Assembly: GCA_028696815.1 (NCBI GenBank)
Contig: JAQVGG010000009.1
Location: 1-49,521 of the forward strand
Direction: 5' to 3'
Origin: Candidatus Altimarinota bacterium
GTDB taxonomy: Bacteria; Patescibacteriota; Gracilibacteria; BD1-5; UBA6164
Length of the DNA stretch: 49,521 nucleotides
In this document: in pieces, positions 1-10,237 of the stretch
Layout: every line of letters starts with the position of its first letter
How positions within the stretch are numbered: position 1 is the first letter of the stretch
Translations under genes and position numbers: made by a program
Notes under the pieces: model-generated
The model's database searches: none
What the model was told of the DNA's origin: nothing
The model's input: only the letters and a program-made list of their open reading frames with translations

Positions 1-50
1 AATTCTATAACCTCTTTTTTTGAATAGTTGAGAACCTAAAATTTAGTAAC

Positions 51-82
51 AAAAAAGTGCTTAGCTATGAGCTTAAAGCACC
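51..82 (-). terminator. Rho-independent terminator of tmRNA
   Basis: On the minus strand a GTGCTT...AAGCAC stem is followed by a run of six T, 35 bases beyond the tmRNA CCA end. This is the expected position for its terminator. Confidence 0.75.
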
Positions 83-116
83 TTTCAGTTTTATCAAAAA
101 TGTTGGTTTTTCATTA

Positions 117-562
117 TGGTGGAGCTAACGAGATTTGAACTCGTGTCTCGGAAGGCCAAGGAAACACATCTACTATTATAGTTTATTTTGATATTCTTTT
201 ACATATAAAACAAACAAAAAGTATAAAAGAAGACTAAATCTATCGGTACTTATAGGTACAAGACTTTGTCAAAACCGATCCTATAAGACTTGAATGGATA
301 ATCTATAAAATTCTTCAAGTGAAAGATTATAGATTTTGTAGCAGGCCAGTCGGCACTCATCAACTTGTGAAGGCTACTGTTGTGCAAGATTTATTATGCA
401 ACAACGAAAGCTGGAGTTAAAGCATTTTTAAATGCAGTTAAGCCACCTTGAATTCTTGTTTTAGCAATTATGCTTGTTTATGATTGATTGAGGAAGGCAT
501 AAACATCTCCCTAATAGCATATAACCCGGACGATTCTCCCGATAGAAACCATAAATAGCCCC
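117..562 (-). ncRNA. ssrA: tmRNA (ssrA), trans-translation RNA
   Basis: Transfer-messenger RNA rescues ribosomes stalled on broken mRNA and adds a degradation tag. The 5' end starts GGGGCUA and pairs over seven base pairs with the 3' UAGCUCC; discriminator A and CCA are encoded. The T-loop (GAACUCGUUAGC region) lies next to the 3' end. The tag frame runs from a GCT resume codon at 465 to tandem TAA TAA at 396-391. It encodes 23 residues beginning AKTRIQGG and ending TPAFVVA, a normal hydrophobic degron end. No TGA occurs in the tag; its two Gly codons are GGT and GGC. The resume codon is inferred as the only Ala codon that opens a frame to the tandem stops with a plausible tag; the pseudoknots were not modelled. 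Confidence 0.93.
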
Positions 563-570
563 GTAATTTA

Positions 571-597
571 ATTATATTTGAAAAACTTATTTTTCAA
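571..597 (-). promoter_or_regulatory. Sigma-70-type promoter of tmRNA
   Basis: On the minus strand TTGAAA (597-592) and TATAAT (576-571) are separated by 15 bases. The -10 box ends 8 bases before the mature 5' GGGG of the tmRNA. Confidence 0.6.
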
Positions 598-600
598 AGT

Positions 601-632
601 AAAAAATAAAAAAGTTGCTATGCAACTTTTTC
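601..632 (-). terminator. Terminator of uvrB
   Basis: The stem AAAAGTTGC/GCAACTTTT with a 3-base loop is followed on the minus strand by a T-rich tail. It lies about 160 bases beyond the uvrB stop. The stretch 633-794 between them shows nothing else. Confidence 0.65.
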
Positions 633-794
633 ATCAATATAATACTAACTTATTTTTCTGTTCAAACAGATAACATAATTTTAAAATTTTCAATAAATAT
701 TTTTAAAGCATCAATACATAACTTAATTACAAATTAAAAAACAAATAGATTATAAAAGATATAACCTATTTATCAAATACATATTTTTTACTTA

Positions 795-2957
795 TTATTT
801 TTTTCTTGGTTTTTTTAAATCTACAATTGCATCTCTAAGCTCTGCTGCTTTTTCATAATCCATATTTGCAGCTGCTATATCCATTTCCAATTCAAGTCTA
901 GCTATCTCTCTTTCTACAGATTTTTTATCAAGAGCACTATAATCTCTTTTTGTTTTATTTGATTTAAGTCACATATCTTTGATTTCACTAAAAACTGTTT
1001 TCGGAGTTATACCATTTTCTTCATTATATTTTGCTTGTAGGTTTCTTCTATAATAAGTTAGATTTATAGCTTTTTTCATAGCTTGTGAAACTATTAATCA
1101 ATCAGTATTACAAAATTTTCAATTATCAACTATAAAAAGTCCGTCTTCATCTTTTTGTAATATCTTGTCTCATGATTTTTCTTTTACTATTGCATCTTTT
1201 CAATCAAATTCAAATCTTTTTAATTGTTCAGAGTACATATAAACCTTACCATTTTCATTTCTAGCAGCCCTTCATATGATTTGGATAAGAGAAGATTCAC
1301 TTCTAAGAAAACCTTGTTTATCAGCATCTAATATACAAATCTTACTTACTTCTGGTAAATCAAGACCTTCTCTAAGTAAGTTTACTCAAACTATTACATC
1401 TATTTTTCATTCTCTTAATTCTTTTAGAGTTTCAAGTCTCTCTAAAGTCTCAATTTCACTATGAAGATATTTTACTTTTACTCAGTTTCAAAGTAAATAA
1501 TCAGTTAATTCTTCACTTGATCTTTTTGTAATTGTTGTTATCAATATCCTTTCATTTTTTTCTACTACTTCAGATATATGTTTCATGATATCATCAACCA
1601 TAAATTCCATAGGTCTAAGTATGATTTCTGGATCTAGAAGTCATGTTGGTCTCATCATTTGAGGAACTATTCTAGTATTTTCATCGGCTTTCCAAACTCA
1701 ATCAACTATTGGGTCAAAATTGTAAAATGCTTCTGGATTATTTGTACTTTTTTCTATATCGTATTTACCTGGAGTTGCTGAAACCGCCACTACTTTTTTC
1801 ATTTTTGCCTCAAATTCATCAAATTTAAGTGGTCTATTATCCATAGCACTTGGCAATCTAAAACCATTTTCTACTAGATTTACCTTTCTTGCTCTATCAC
1901 CTGCATACATTCAACCAATTTGACTAAAAGTCATATGCGATTCATCAACAAGCATCAAATAATCATCTCCAAAATAATCCATAAGAGTTGCTGGAGCAAC
2001 TCATGAAGTTCTACCATCTAAGTACCTAGAATAATTTTCTATACCATTTACATATCATACTTCTTGCATCATTTCTAAATCGTATTCTACCTTTGTTTTC
2101 AGTCTTTCATATTTGAGTACATCACCTATACTTTGAAAATAAGCAAGTCTTTCTTCTAGTTCTGCTTTTATGTCTGGTACTATTTTTTCTATTTCATCTT
2201 TTGTTGTAACTGTATGTTTTGCTGGAAATATAGTTACTTCTTTATGGTATTCATATATTTCCCCTGTTAGATAATTTCTACTTGTTATTTGACTTACTTC
2301 TTCTCACCAAAATTCAACTGTAATAACAGTTTCACTACTTGCTGGATAGATTTCAAGTACATCTCACATAACGAGAAAATTACCTGGTTTAAAATCATTA
2401 AATGATCTCTTATATTGCATACTTACTAATTTTTTAAGTAAGTCTTCAAGTATATAATTTTCTCAAACACACAAATCAAATGTTGCATCACTATATGCAC
2501 TTATATCTCAAATACCATAGATACAAGAAACTGAAGCCACTATTACTACATCTCTACGAGTCAATAAATCTTGAGTTGCAGCATGACGAAGTCTATCTAT
2601 TTCTTCATTGATTGTCGCCTCTTTTTCTATATATGTATCTGTTTTTGATACATAAGCTTCTGGTTGATAATAATCATAATATGATACAAAATAATGTACT
2701 GCATTATTTGGAAAAAATTCTTTAAATTCTTGAGCAAGTTGAGCAGCTAAAGTTTTGTTATGAGCTATAATCAAAGTTGGTTTATTTATCTCTTTTATTA
2801 TATTTGCCATAGTAAATGTTTTACCACTTCAAGTTACTCACCAAAGAGTTTGAAATTTATGTCAGGCATTTATAAAACCAGTCAATTGATTTATAGCATT
2901 TTGCTGGTCAGGACTTGGTTTGTATTTTGATTGTAAATTAAATAAATTTTCGCTCAT
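795..2957 (-). CDS. uvrB: Excinuclease ABC subunit B (UvrB)
   Basis: UvrB is the damage-verifying DNA helicase-like subunit of UvrABC nucleotide excision repair; it is loaded by UvrA and then recruits UvrC. It has 720 codons when TGA is read as Gly (usual length about 660-680). Seen in order: Walker A GVTGSGKT at residues 40-47; the damage-binding beta-hairpin with [10 protein letters not shown] at about 95-105; the Walker B/DEAD-like DESHM at 338; and a C-terminal UVR motif rich in EKAAELRD, the UvrC contact. It ends in tandem TAA TAA. The start is the ATG giving [19 protein letters not shown], the family N-terminus. The cytosolic protein stands alone, bounded by terminators on both sides. 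Confidence 0.97.
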
Positions 2958-3018
2958 TTCTTATATTTTTATATGTTTAAACAATAGTTTGAAGTATAAT
3001 TATTTTTAAAATAAATAC

Positions 3019-3048
3019 AAAAAAAACTAGAATAATCTAGTTTTTTTT
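3019..3048 (-). terminator. Terminator of the prepilin gene
   Basis: The stem AAAAAACTAGA/TCTAGTTTTTT with a short loop has a T-run on the minus strand. The stop codon of the upstream prepilin gene overlaps its first bases. Confidence 0.75.
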
Positions 3049-3940
3049 ACTTTATAGAAATCTTATCTGAAATCAAAGTATTTAACATGATTTTTGCATC
3101 TTTTAAAGTTTCACTACTATTTAAATCTTTATTTAAAAGATTATTTATTATAGATTTATTTGATAAATCAGTATCTTTATATGCCTTTTGTAAGTTTTCA
3201 ATAAATTTTAACTGATTTATATCTTGATTTAAATCAGAAATATTTCAATTAAAGATTTCTATATTTGAAGTATTTAAAAATCTATTTTTTACACTTCAAT
3301 AAACACTATATTTACTATCAACAAAATTTGCAGGTAGATTATAAAAACCATCATAAACAAATAAATTTTGATTTGATATTTCTTCTAAATCTAAAACTGT
3401 TTGATTATTTGTTGTAATAGATGGAGATGCAAGTGCTAAAACATTATTTCATGATATAACTTTTACAAATTGTCCATTATAATTTCATCTAATAAATGCA
3501 GTTGTAATAGATTCTCATGCATTTGCTTGAGGAAAAGTAGAAAGAGTAAATTTATCATTTTCTAAAAAACCTCATATTTCATATTCTTTACCATCAGAAG
3601 TAACAGAATATGAATACTCTAATTTAGTTAATGGATCTTTTGGGTTTTTATTAATTAATCATTTTAGATCTGATATAGTTGCATTTCAAAATGTTCATTG
3701 TCTAAAAATAATTTCTGTTCAAACTTTTATCTCTACTGGATTTGTAATTTGTGGTAATTTTCAAGTATTTATTTTATTTATATCTATAGCTTTTTTTATA
3801 TTTACTAAATCTGTAAGTCTCAAAGAATCTCTAGCATCAGAAGAATATCACATATAACTTATAAGTCATATAGTTGATAAAATAATTAAAATAGTAACAA
3901 TTACTACTAATTCTACCAATGTAAAAGCCTTTTTAATCAT
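3047..3940 (-). CDS. Type IV prepilin-like protein
   Basis: A 297-residue protein with a class III (prepilin) signal: MIKKA followed by FTLVELVVIVTILIILS, the hydrophobic N-terminal helix with Glu at +5 that anchors and polymerises pilins and pseudopilins. The residue before the predicted cleavage site is Ala rather than the usual Gly. The region after the helix (SDARDSLRLTDLVNIKKAI) resembles GspG/PilA-type CPR pilins. The rest is a Ser/Asn-rich globular domain I do not recognise. It probably sits in the membrane or is assembled into a pilus. No assembly genes are adjacent. It is divergent from the next gene. Confidence 0.85.
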
Positions 3941-4068
3941 AAATCTTATTTAAAATTATTTTATTGAATATAATAAATATTTATAAAAAATCAAAAAAGT
4001 ATTTAAAATATTTTCATATAAAGAAAAAATATGTTAAAATAAGATAAATAAACTTATAAAGAAAGAAT

Positions 4069-4911
4069 ATGTCTAGAAAATTTAAATGATTTTTATTAAA
4101 AGTTTTTGGCTTAACTACAATAATAGTAGTTACTTTTTCAGTATGAATAAATTTGCTTAGTGCAAAAGAAACACTTGACTTAAATAATGTAACAGAGCAA
4201 AAAACAAATAAAGATATTTATGAAAACACAAATAATTCTAAATTATGAAAAACTTGAGTAGCAATAACTACAAATATTGGTATAAGATATAAACAAAGAA
4301 CAGAAATACCAGCAACAATTTATAAAGATGTTTTTTCAGTAAATAGTTTAATTTTAAACTGAGAAACTTGAAGTGAAGAGCTTATAGCTTGAAATATGAT
4401 AATTTTAGAAGAGTATAAAAATGTACTTAAAACTGATATTAAATGATTACTTGCCAATTCTAGAAATAGAGCAGAAACTCTTGATGCTATCATAGGACAA
4501 TTAGAATTTAGATATGAAAAATCTGTAAAACAAATAATGTCCTTAAATGAACAAAAAAATATATTTTCAAGAGAAATGGTGGAAGCAAACGCTCAAACTG
4601 AAGTATTAAAAACAAAGATAAATACTGATTATAAAAATAGAGATGCAAAAGCAAGTAAGGAAAATATAAATAATTATCTAGAACAAAAAAATAAATACAA
4701 TTATGCTAGAACTTATGTTATCTACATAAATCAATTTTTAAAAGAATATGCATTATTAAATGATTATAACAAAAAATTACTTGATACTCTTATAAATAAT
4801 AAAACAGCAATAATAAAAGAAGCATATGTGGTTATACCTGATACTTGAGTAAGTCTACTAAAAGAATTTGATTTACTTTATGATGAAAATGAATATAAAT
4901 CTCAAAAATAA
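4069..4911 (+). CDS. Unknown membrane-anchored coiled-coil protein
   Basis: A 280-residue protein, function not recognised. MSRKFKGFLLKVFG is followed by a hydrophobic stretch (about residues 15-34) that acts as a signal anchor or signal peptide. The remainder is Lys/Glu/Asn-rich and predicted largely helical or coiled coil (about 110-250), with no cysteines or catalytic motif. A TAAAAT -10-like box lies at 4035-4040. It is followed by its own terminator. It probably lies outside the membrane. Being divergent from a prepilin gene could link it to the cell surface, but this is only context. Confidence 0.75.
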
Positions 4912-4942
4912 AAAATGTGATTAAAATCACATTTTTTATTTT
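4909..4942 (+). terminator. Terminator after the 4069 gene
   Basis: The stem AAAAAATGTGATT/AATCACATTTTTT begins at the stop codon and is followed by a T-rich tail. Confidence 0.8.
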
Positions 4943-5004
4943 TTGAATTTACATTTTTTAATATATCTTATAATATATATCAAATTTATTGATAAATTAA
5001 TAAA

Positions 5005-6009
5005 ATGTTAAGATATTTAAATAAAGAGAAATATTTAATAATAACAATATTATTATTAATCTACTCGTCCATAATAACAATAATATTTTTAGATAAAAAT
5101 ACTATAAAAGAAATAAAAAACATTGAAATAATTGATAGAAATTATTTTTCAGATAATATAATCTTAAATGATTATTCTAGTGCAAAATTTAAATTAAAAG
5201 AAGAGTGAATCAATATTATAAAATCAATAAGAAATCTACACAATATAAAAAACCTGATTTGATCTGAGTCAAAATGAAAAGAAGTTTGTGCAGGTTATAT
5301 ATGGGAACTTAGCAAAATTCTTTGGTGAGATGAAAGTCCATATCATATCTGAATGATGAATCAAGAAACAAAGGTTCCAGCAAAAGCATGGGAATTACCA
5401 TATTATTATGAATTCTTTTGATGAAAGATTATGATTGATTTTTCAAATGATTTTTCACTAAAAGAAAAAAATTATCGGGAAAAAATAGATATAGATAAAC
5501 TAAAAATATTTTTTTGAAATGCATTTACTGAAAAGTCTCTACTATGAGATATATGATTTTTGTATAAAGATACTCAATATGCTAACTTTTTGGATTGACG
5601 GTCTTCAAATTCTCACATCACAAAAAATATGTGAATATCAAAATTTGAAATAATTTTAAAATCAGAACAAGATTTATGAAATCATTTATGATTAATTTGA
5701 GATAATCTTTGATGTGATAAAGAAGTATTTTCTAAGATAAATAATTTATTATCTTATTATAAAATATATTTAAACTGAAAACAAATCATTCTAAAAGATA
5801 ACTATTTTTATTATTTAGAAAATTGAAATCAATTATGAGATAAGGTACAATTTAAATATCTAGATAAGATAATTTATGAAGATATTATAGTAACTCATTT
5901 TTTTGAGTCAATTTCAAGAGTTGATTCATTATTTCAAATGACATGTAAATGAGATTTTTTACCCATAAATATAATATCTATAAACTCAAGATTTATAGAA
6001 AAAAAATAA
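5005..6009 (+). CDS. Unknown membrane-anchored protein, possible Cys/His enzyme
   Basis: A 334-residue protein, not recognised with confidence. Residues about 10-30 form a single hydrophobic helix (IITILLLIYSSIITIIF) with the bulk outside the membrane. A VCAGYIWELSK segment (Cys near residue 94) and a later SNSHITKNMGI segment (His) are laid out like the Cys and His blocks of NlpC/P60 or CHAP amidases. I see no firm match, so this is a weak suggestion. It is very rich in Trp, Tyr, Ile and Asn, and uses many TGA glycines. It lies between two hairpin terminators, so it is probably monocistronic. Confidence 0.7.
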
Positions 6010-6041
6010 AAAAAAATGTGATTTTAAATCACATTTTTTTA
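6008..6041. terminator. Bidirectional terminator between convergent genes
   Basis: The stem AAAAAATGTGATTT/AAATCACATTTTTT lies between the + gene ending at 6009 and the - gene whose stop is at 6039-6041. It is A-rich on one side and T-rich on the other, so it can serve both strands. Confidence 0.8.
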
Positions 6042-7109
6042 TACACTTATAAATGGAGAAAATATAAATCTATTATTTATATTTTTTATAAAATCATCTC
6101 TTAAAAAATCTAGATTAAGTTCACTTCTATAGCCTGCATTTCATCTTTGAATCATATTGTATCAAACAGTTTTCACCTTATAATATATATCGTACCTATT
6201 ACATGTTCTAGGACATATATCATCAGTTGCATACATTCATCTAGCTGGATTTTCTATAGCACTAGTATCACAAAGTCTACCAGTAAATATAAGAGCCCAA
6301 GGATAATATAGATCAATACCAACTTCTCAAAATCTAGAATTATCAAACAAATCTTCTCTTTTTTCCATAAAATCTAAAGCAACTCTATCTACACCATATT
6401 TATTTAAAAAACTTCTAAAGACATCTAAACTAACTTCACTACTATTATAAAATCTCATTTGCCACTTTACTATCTCCTCTCTGAGTTTTAGTTTTTCTTG
6501 TTCTGTTTTATTTTTTATAAGTTCTCCTGCTGGATGAGCTTCATAACCATAAGTATCAATAAGTGGAGTTTTTAAAATCTTATGAATTACTCTACCAAAT
6601 ACAGGTTTTAGATTTGTATATTTTTTATTTAATAATCTCAAAACTCAAAAATCATTTACTACAACTTCAATAGGATTTTTTATCTTTAATTCATTTAAAA
6701 ATGATAATCATTCTTCTAGTCTTTCAAGCATTTTATCTCAAACATAAGGAGTTACAAGAGTAAAACTTCTCACTTTATGTGGAGGAAAATTTTTGTTAAA
6801 TATATGAAACTTTTCAATTGCATCTTCTAGTTCTTTTTTAGTTGGAGTTAAATATTCACAATTGTCACTTCCATAATAAATACCTCAAATCTTGTTAAAA
6901 GCATCAACTCAAAATCTCTTTTTTATCTCTCTAATTCACATAAAATTTACCTCATATTGAGGTGAAACAGTTGTAGCCAATTCACCTGGAAAATTTTCCA
7001 TGAAAAAAGAAGCAAGTTCTCTATCTTGTTTTCACATAGACAATAACTTCCCTTTATTTAATAAATCAAAATATTCTAAATTTGTACCAATATGTATAAA
7101 AATCTCCAT
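6039..7109 (-). CDS. Peptidase U32-like / TIM-barrel protein
   Basis: A 356-residue protein. A central block (EVVVNDFGVLRLL, then KPVFGRVIHKI) resembles the barrel strand and 'P-lGR-l' motif of U32-family (collagenase-like) proteins. A C-terminal ICPRTCNRYDIYYKVK block contains two cysteines. There is no signal peptide, so it is probably cytosolic. Members of this broad family include RNA hydroxylation and ubiquinone O2-independent hydroxylation enzymes, so no substrate is assigned. It is the last gene of a minus-strand run; repeat copy D lies in the gap upstream. Confidence 0.6.
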
Positions 7110-7206
7110 AATAAAAAATATACTTTTAAAATAAATAATTATTTTTAATCTATCCTATAAAAATTGAAACCATAGTTAAGATTAAGTTAAGCAAAAAATG
7201 TAGTCT

Positions 7207-7244
7207 TCCCTCCCTAAAATTAGGGAGGGAATTCAAGGGTGGGT
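7207..7244. repeat. GC-richer palindromic repeat, copy D (variant)
   Basis: TTCCCTCCCTAAAATTAGGG followed by AGGGAATTCAAGGGTGGG is a strong stem (CCCTCCCTAA/TTAGGGAGGG) in otherwise AT-rich intergenic DNA (7110-7261). It is related in style, not identical, to the repeats at 10238, 11189 and 27879. Confidence 0.7.
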
Positions 7245-7261
7245 TATTTTAAAAAACTAGC

Positions 7262-7660
7262 TTAATAAACAAAATCTACTCTTATTTTCTTATTTCAAAA
7301 TCTATCTGAAATTTCTACTTCTCTGATAGAAACTACTTCTTCAAAATCTTTAAATCTATCATATATTTCATCAAATGAAACTTCTTCTCATTCAAAAGTA
7401 GCAAGCTCATAAATACCATCTTCATAAGCTAGATTTATTATTTCTACTTTTTCTTCACTAGATATAGATAAATCATAAGTTTTCATTTCTCATACACTAG
7501 AACTTATATATTCAAGTAATTCTTTACTTGTTTTTACTTCTGTTTCTCAGAAAACAAAAACTATCTTATCTCCAGTTTTAGAAATACTTTCAACAAAGTC
7601 AAAATCTAAATCTATTTTTCTATTACCATTCAAGGTAAAATTTCATGCAAATATATTCAT
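7262..7660 (-). CDS. Unknown small acidic protein
   Basis: A 132-residue acidic protein I do not recognise (MNIFAGNFTLNGNRKIDLDF... to ...NKKIRVDFVY). It is rich in Glu, Asp, Ser and beta-branched residues, with no signal peptide or membrane helix, so it is probably a cytosolic alpha/beta protein. It starts 36 bases after the yvcK-like stop in the same orientation, so is likely co-transcribed with it and galU. Confidence 0.75.
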
Positions 7661-7696
7661 AATTAAATTATTAAAAATTAAGATTTTAAAGTCTTT

Positions 7697-8896
7697 TTAG
7701 TAGAAAAATATCTTAGATAAAACATCAACAATTTTTTCTTTTGAATGTTTATAAAAACTATTTTTATCAAGTAAATCACTTTCTAAAACAACTATTTTCC
7801 TTCTTTCAAGTTCCTTTTTTTCTCAAGATGACAAAAATAAATAATCTCATCCTTTTACTGAAATGTCATTTTTAAATTCTTCAATTTGTTTTTCATTTAA
7901 ATCTAATTTTTTATTATTTATAACGAAAAAATCTATCCTTCTTCATAAAAATCTCTCTATTTTATTTACAAAATCAAGTTGAGTCAAACCTGTTGTTTCT
8001 CATCATTTATTTGTAGAATTTCATATATAAATAAGCTTTGCTTTAGATTCTCTAATAGAATCACTAACTCAACCAATTATAAAGTTTGAGATAATAGAAG
8101 TAAACAAATCTCATGGTCATATTATTATAAAATCACTCTCTACAATTGAATTATGCACATCACTATTATGAGTTGCATCAAGAGAGCATTCCATAAGTTC
8201 TAAATCAGCTATTCAAGAATTATAATTTGCTACATTTGAAATCCTATCTTGACTTTCAATAATCTCTCAATTTCATAAAATAGCTCTAATATAAGCTTTC
8301 TTTGTAGTAACAGGAATAACTTTTGAATTTACTTCAAGTAAAAAATGCATAAAACTTATCATCTCATCATAATCTTTTTCTAGATTATAATACAAATTTG
8401 CCATCAAAATATTTCAAAACTTGTGTCATTTTATACTACTTTTAAGTGGCAATTTAAATGAAAAATAACTATTAAATTTATTTTTTAAAAAACTATACAA
8501 ATCTCATCTTTTAAATTCAAACTCTTCAAGTTCAGATTTAAAAATAGAAGCTTTTCAAAAAAACAAAAGTTCCTTATTTGCTTGCCTAAATAAATCAAAT
8601 ATATCAAATTTTGATATATTTTCTTCATTTAAAAATGTATATTCAAAAATAAGTTTAAAATATTCTCTATAAGTAGAATTTGAAAGAGAGAAAAGACATC
8701 TTCTTAGATCTCATGGAGGTGGTAAATGAAGTCATAATTCTTCTTCAAAAGCTCTCATAAGTTCTCAAGTTGTCCTACCATCATCACTCATAGAAACTAT
8801 TGAAGTTATCTCTATTTTATCTCAAAGTATAGTAAATAATCAATCTAGTAAATTTGATTGACCATTTCATCATCATATTGTCGTTACTTTTTTCAT
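7697..8896 (-). CDS. YvcK/CofD-like protein (gluconeogenesis factor family)
   Basis: A 399-residue protein of the UPF0052/CofD fold. Its N-terminus KKVTTIGGGNGQSNLLDGL (nucleotide-binding GGGNGQS, residues 8-14), followed by SIVSMSDDGRTTGELM and PPPGDLRRCL, matches the family blocks 'GGGTG', 'VADDGGSSGRLR' and 'PPGDIRNCL'. Family members (YvcK in Bacillus and Mycobacterium) bind UDP-sugars and are needed for wall homeostasis on gluconeogenic carbon; CofD transfers phospholactate in F420 synthesis. With GalU directly upstream and no F420 genes seen, the YvcK role is the more likely. Its ATG overlaps the galU stop by one base, implying translational coupling. Confidence 0.85.
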
Positions 8897-9765
8897 TAAT
8901 CTATATTTAAAGACTTTATAAATTGTTTAAGTTCTTCTTTTACTTCATCGTTTTTAAGTCAATAAGAAATTGTAGCTTTTAAAAATCAAATCTTACTTCA
9001 AGTATCATGCCGAGTTCATTTTACTCTAACTCAATAAACATCTTTTTCCTTTCTCATAGATTCAAAAGCATCTATTAATCTAGTTTCTCCATCACTATGA
9101 AGAGACTCTGATTTTTCAAGATAATCAAAAATATCTGGTGTTAAAACATATTTTCATATATTACCATTTCTTGATTTAGTTGCTTCTGCTTTTGGTTTTT
9201 CCATAAATCTATCAACTTTGAAAATATCTTCAGTAGAAGATGATTCAAGTATACCATAACTTCACATTCTTTCTTCTGGAACTTGAAAAGAACAAATAAC
9301 TGAAGAATTAGTTTTTTCATATGCATCTACTAATTGTCTAGCAGCTGAAATTTCATTATCTATAATATCATCTCAAAAAAGTACTAAAAATGGTTCATTT
9401 CATATAAGATTTTTTGTTCTAAGAATAGCATCTCAATCTCATTTTGGATATGGTTGTCTTACATAAACTATATTTGCCATACTATTTAATCATTTTACTG
9501 TTTTTAAATAATCAAATTTTCAGCTTCTATCAAGTCTTTCTTCTAGTTCAAAATTTGAATCAAAATGGTCTTCAATTGCTCTCTTACTTCTTCAAGTAAC
9601 AATTATAATATCTGTACAACCAGCTGAAATTGCTTCTTCAACTAGCATTTGCATAACTGGTTTATCTATGATTGGAAACATCTCTTTTGGTAGTGCTTTT
9701 GTTGCTGGAAGAAATCTAGTTCACATTCAAGCAGCAGGAATAACACATTTTTTTACTTTTTGCAT
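8896..9765 (-). CDS. galU: UTP-glucose-1-phosphate uridylyltransferase (GalU)
   Basis: GalU makes UDP-glucose from UTP and glucose 1-phosphate for surface glycans. The 289-residue length is typical. The N-terminus [19 protein letters not shown] holds the nucleotide-binding GxGTRxLPxTK signature, followed by [26 protein letters not shown] carries the metal-binding Asp pair region, and VDRFMEKPK is the sugar-binding 'EKP' block. The C-terminus TRHDTGSKIGFLKA is also conserved. It is cytosolic. It is coupled to the YvcK-like gene by a TAATG overlap. A long palindromic repeat fills its upstream region. Confidence 0.95.
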
Positions 9766-9799
9766 AAATTCAATTATTATAAAACATTAATAGAAAGAT

Positions 9800-9900
9800 T
9801 TAATTTATCTATTTTTCTGAAACAAACGAAAACTGTCTCCTGTCCCAATCTACGATTGGTCCCTGTTTTTGAGTTTGTGAAAAAAAATTAGATAAATTAA
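9800..9900. repeat. Imperfect palindromic element, family 2, copy 1
   Basis: Outer arms TTAATTTATCTA and TAGATAAATTAA flank an inner palindrome centred on CCAATC/GATTGG, with AACGAAAACTGT on one side and CCCTGTTTTTGA on the other. The core recurs in opposite orientation at 35680-35762. It lies between the ferredoxin stop and the galU start. Confidence 0.75.
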
Positions 9901-9912
9901 TTTTCAACAAAT

Positions 9913-10197
9913 TTAATAAATAGTTTTTAAGATTATGTCTTCATCTTTATTTATAACTCATGCTATACAAGTCATAACTTCATCATCTCAAAGAGGAAAT
10001 CATGGTTCTCATCTAAAACTTTTTTGCACGTTATCACTACCAGATTCTATTTGGCACATACATGCTCAGCAAATACCTGTATGACAAGCATAAGTTATCT
10101 CTATTCATTCATCTTGTAATTGACTTAAAAGTGTTTTATTTATATCAGCATCAATTACTTTGATTATTTCTCATGAAGCATTTTTTATTATTATCAT
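9913..10197 (-). CDS. 2Fe-2S ferredoxin, plant/adrenodoxin fold
   Basis: A 94-residue cytosolic electron carrier. Cys38, Cys43, Cys46 and Cys77 (YACHTGICGACMC ... VMTC) form the C-x4-C-x2-C-xn-C pattern that binds a [2Fe-2S] cluster in the beta-grasp ferredoxin fold. Three of the glycines around the cluster loop are TGA codons. No reductase or partner gene is adjacent. It lies between metG and galU on the same strand with repeats on both sides, so co-transcription is uncertain. Confidence 0.9.
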
Positions 10198-10237
10198 AAT
10201 TTTATATAAATTTAATTTTTCTATATTTTCTTGTTTT

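Noticed and set aside
795-2957. Many apparent nonsense mutations making uvrB and most genes look like pseudogenes
   Set aside because: All the interrupting codons are TGA at glycine positions; with UGA read as Gly every gene is full length, so these are intact genes.
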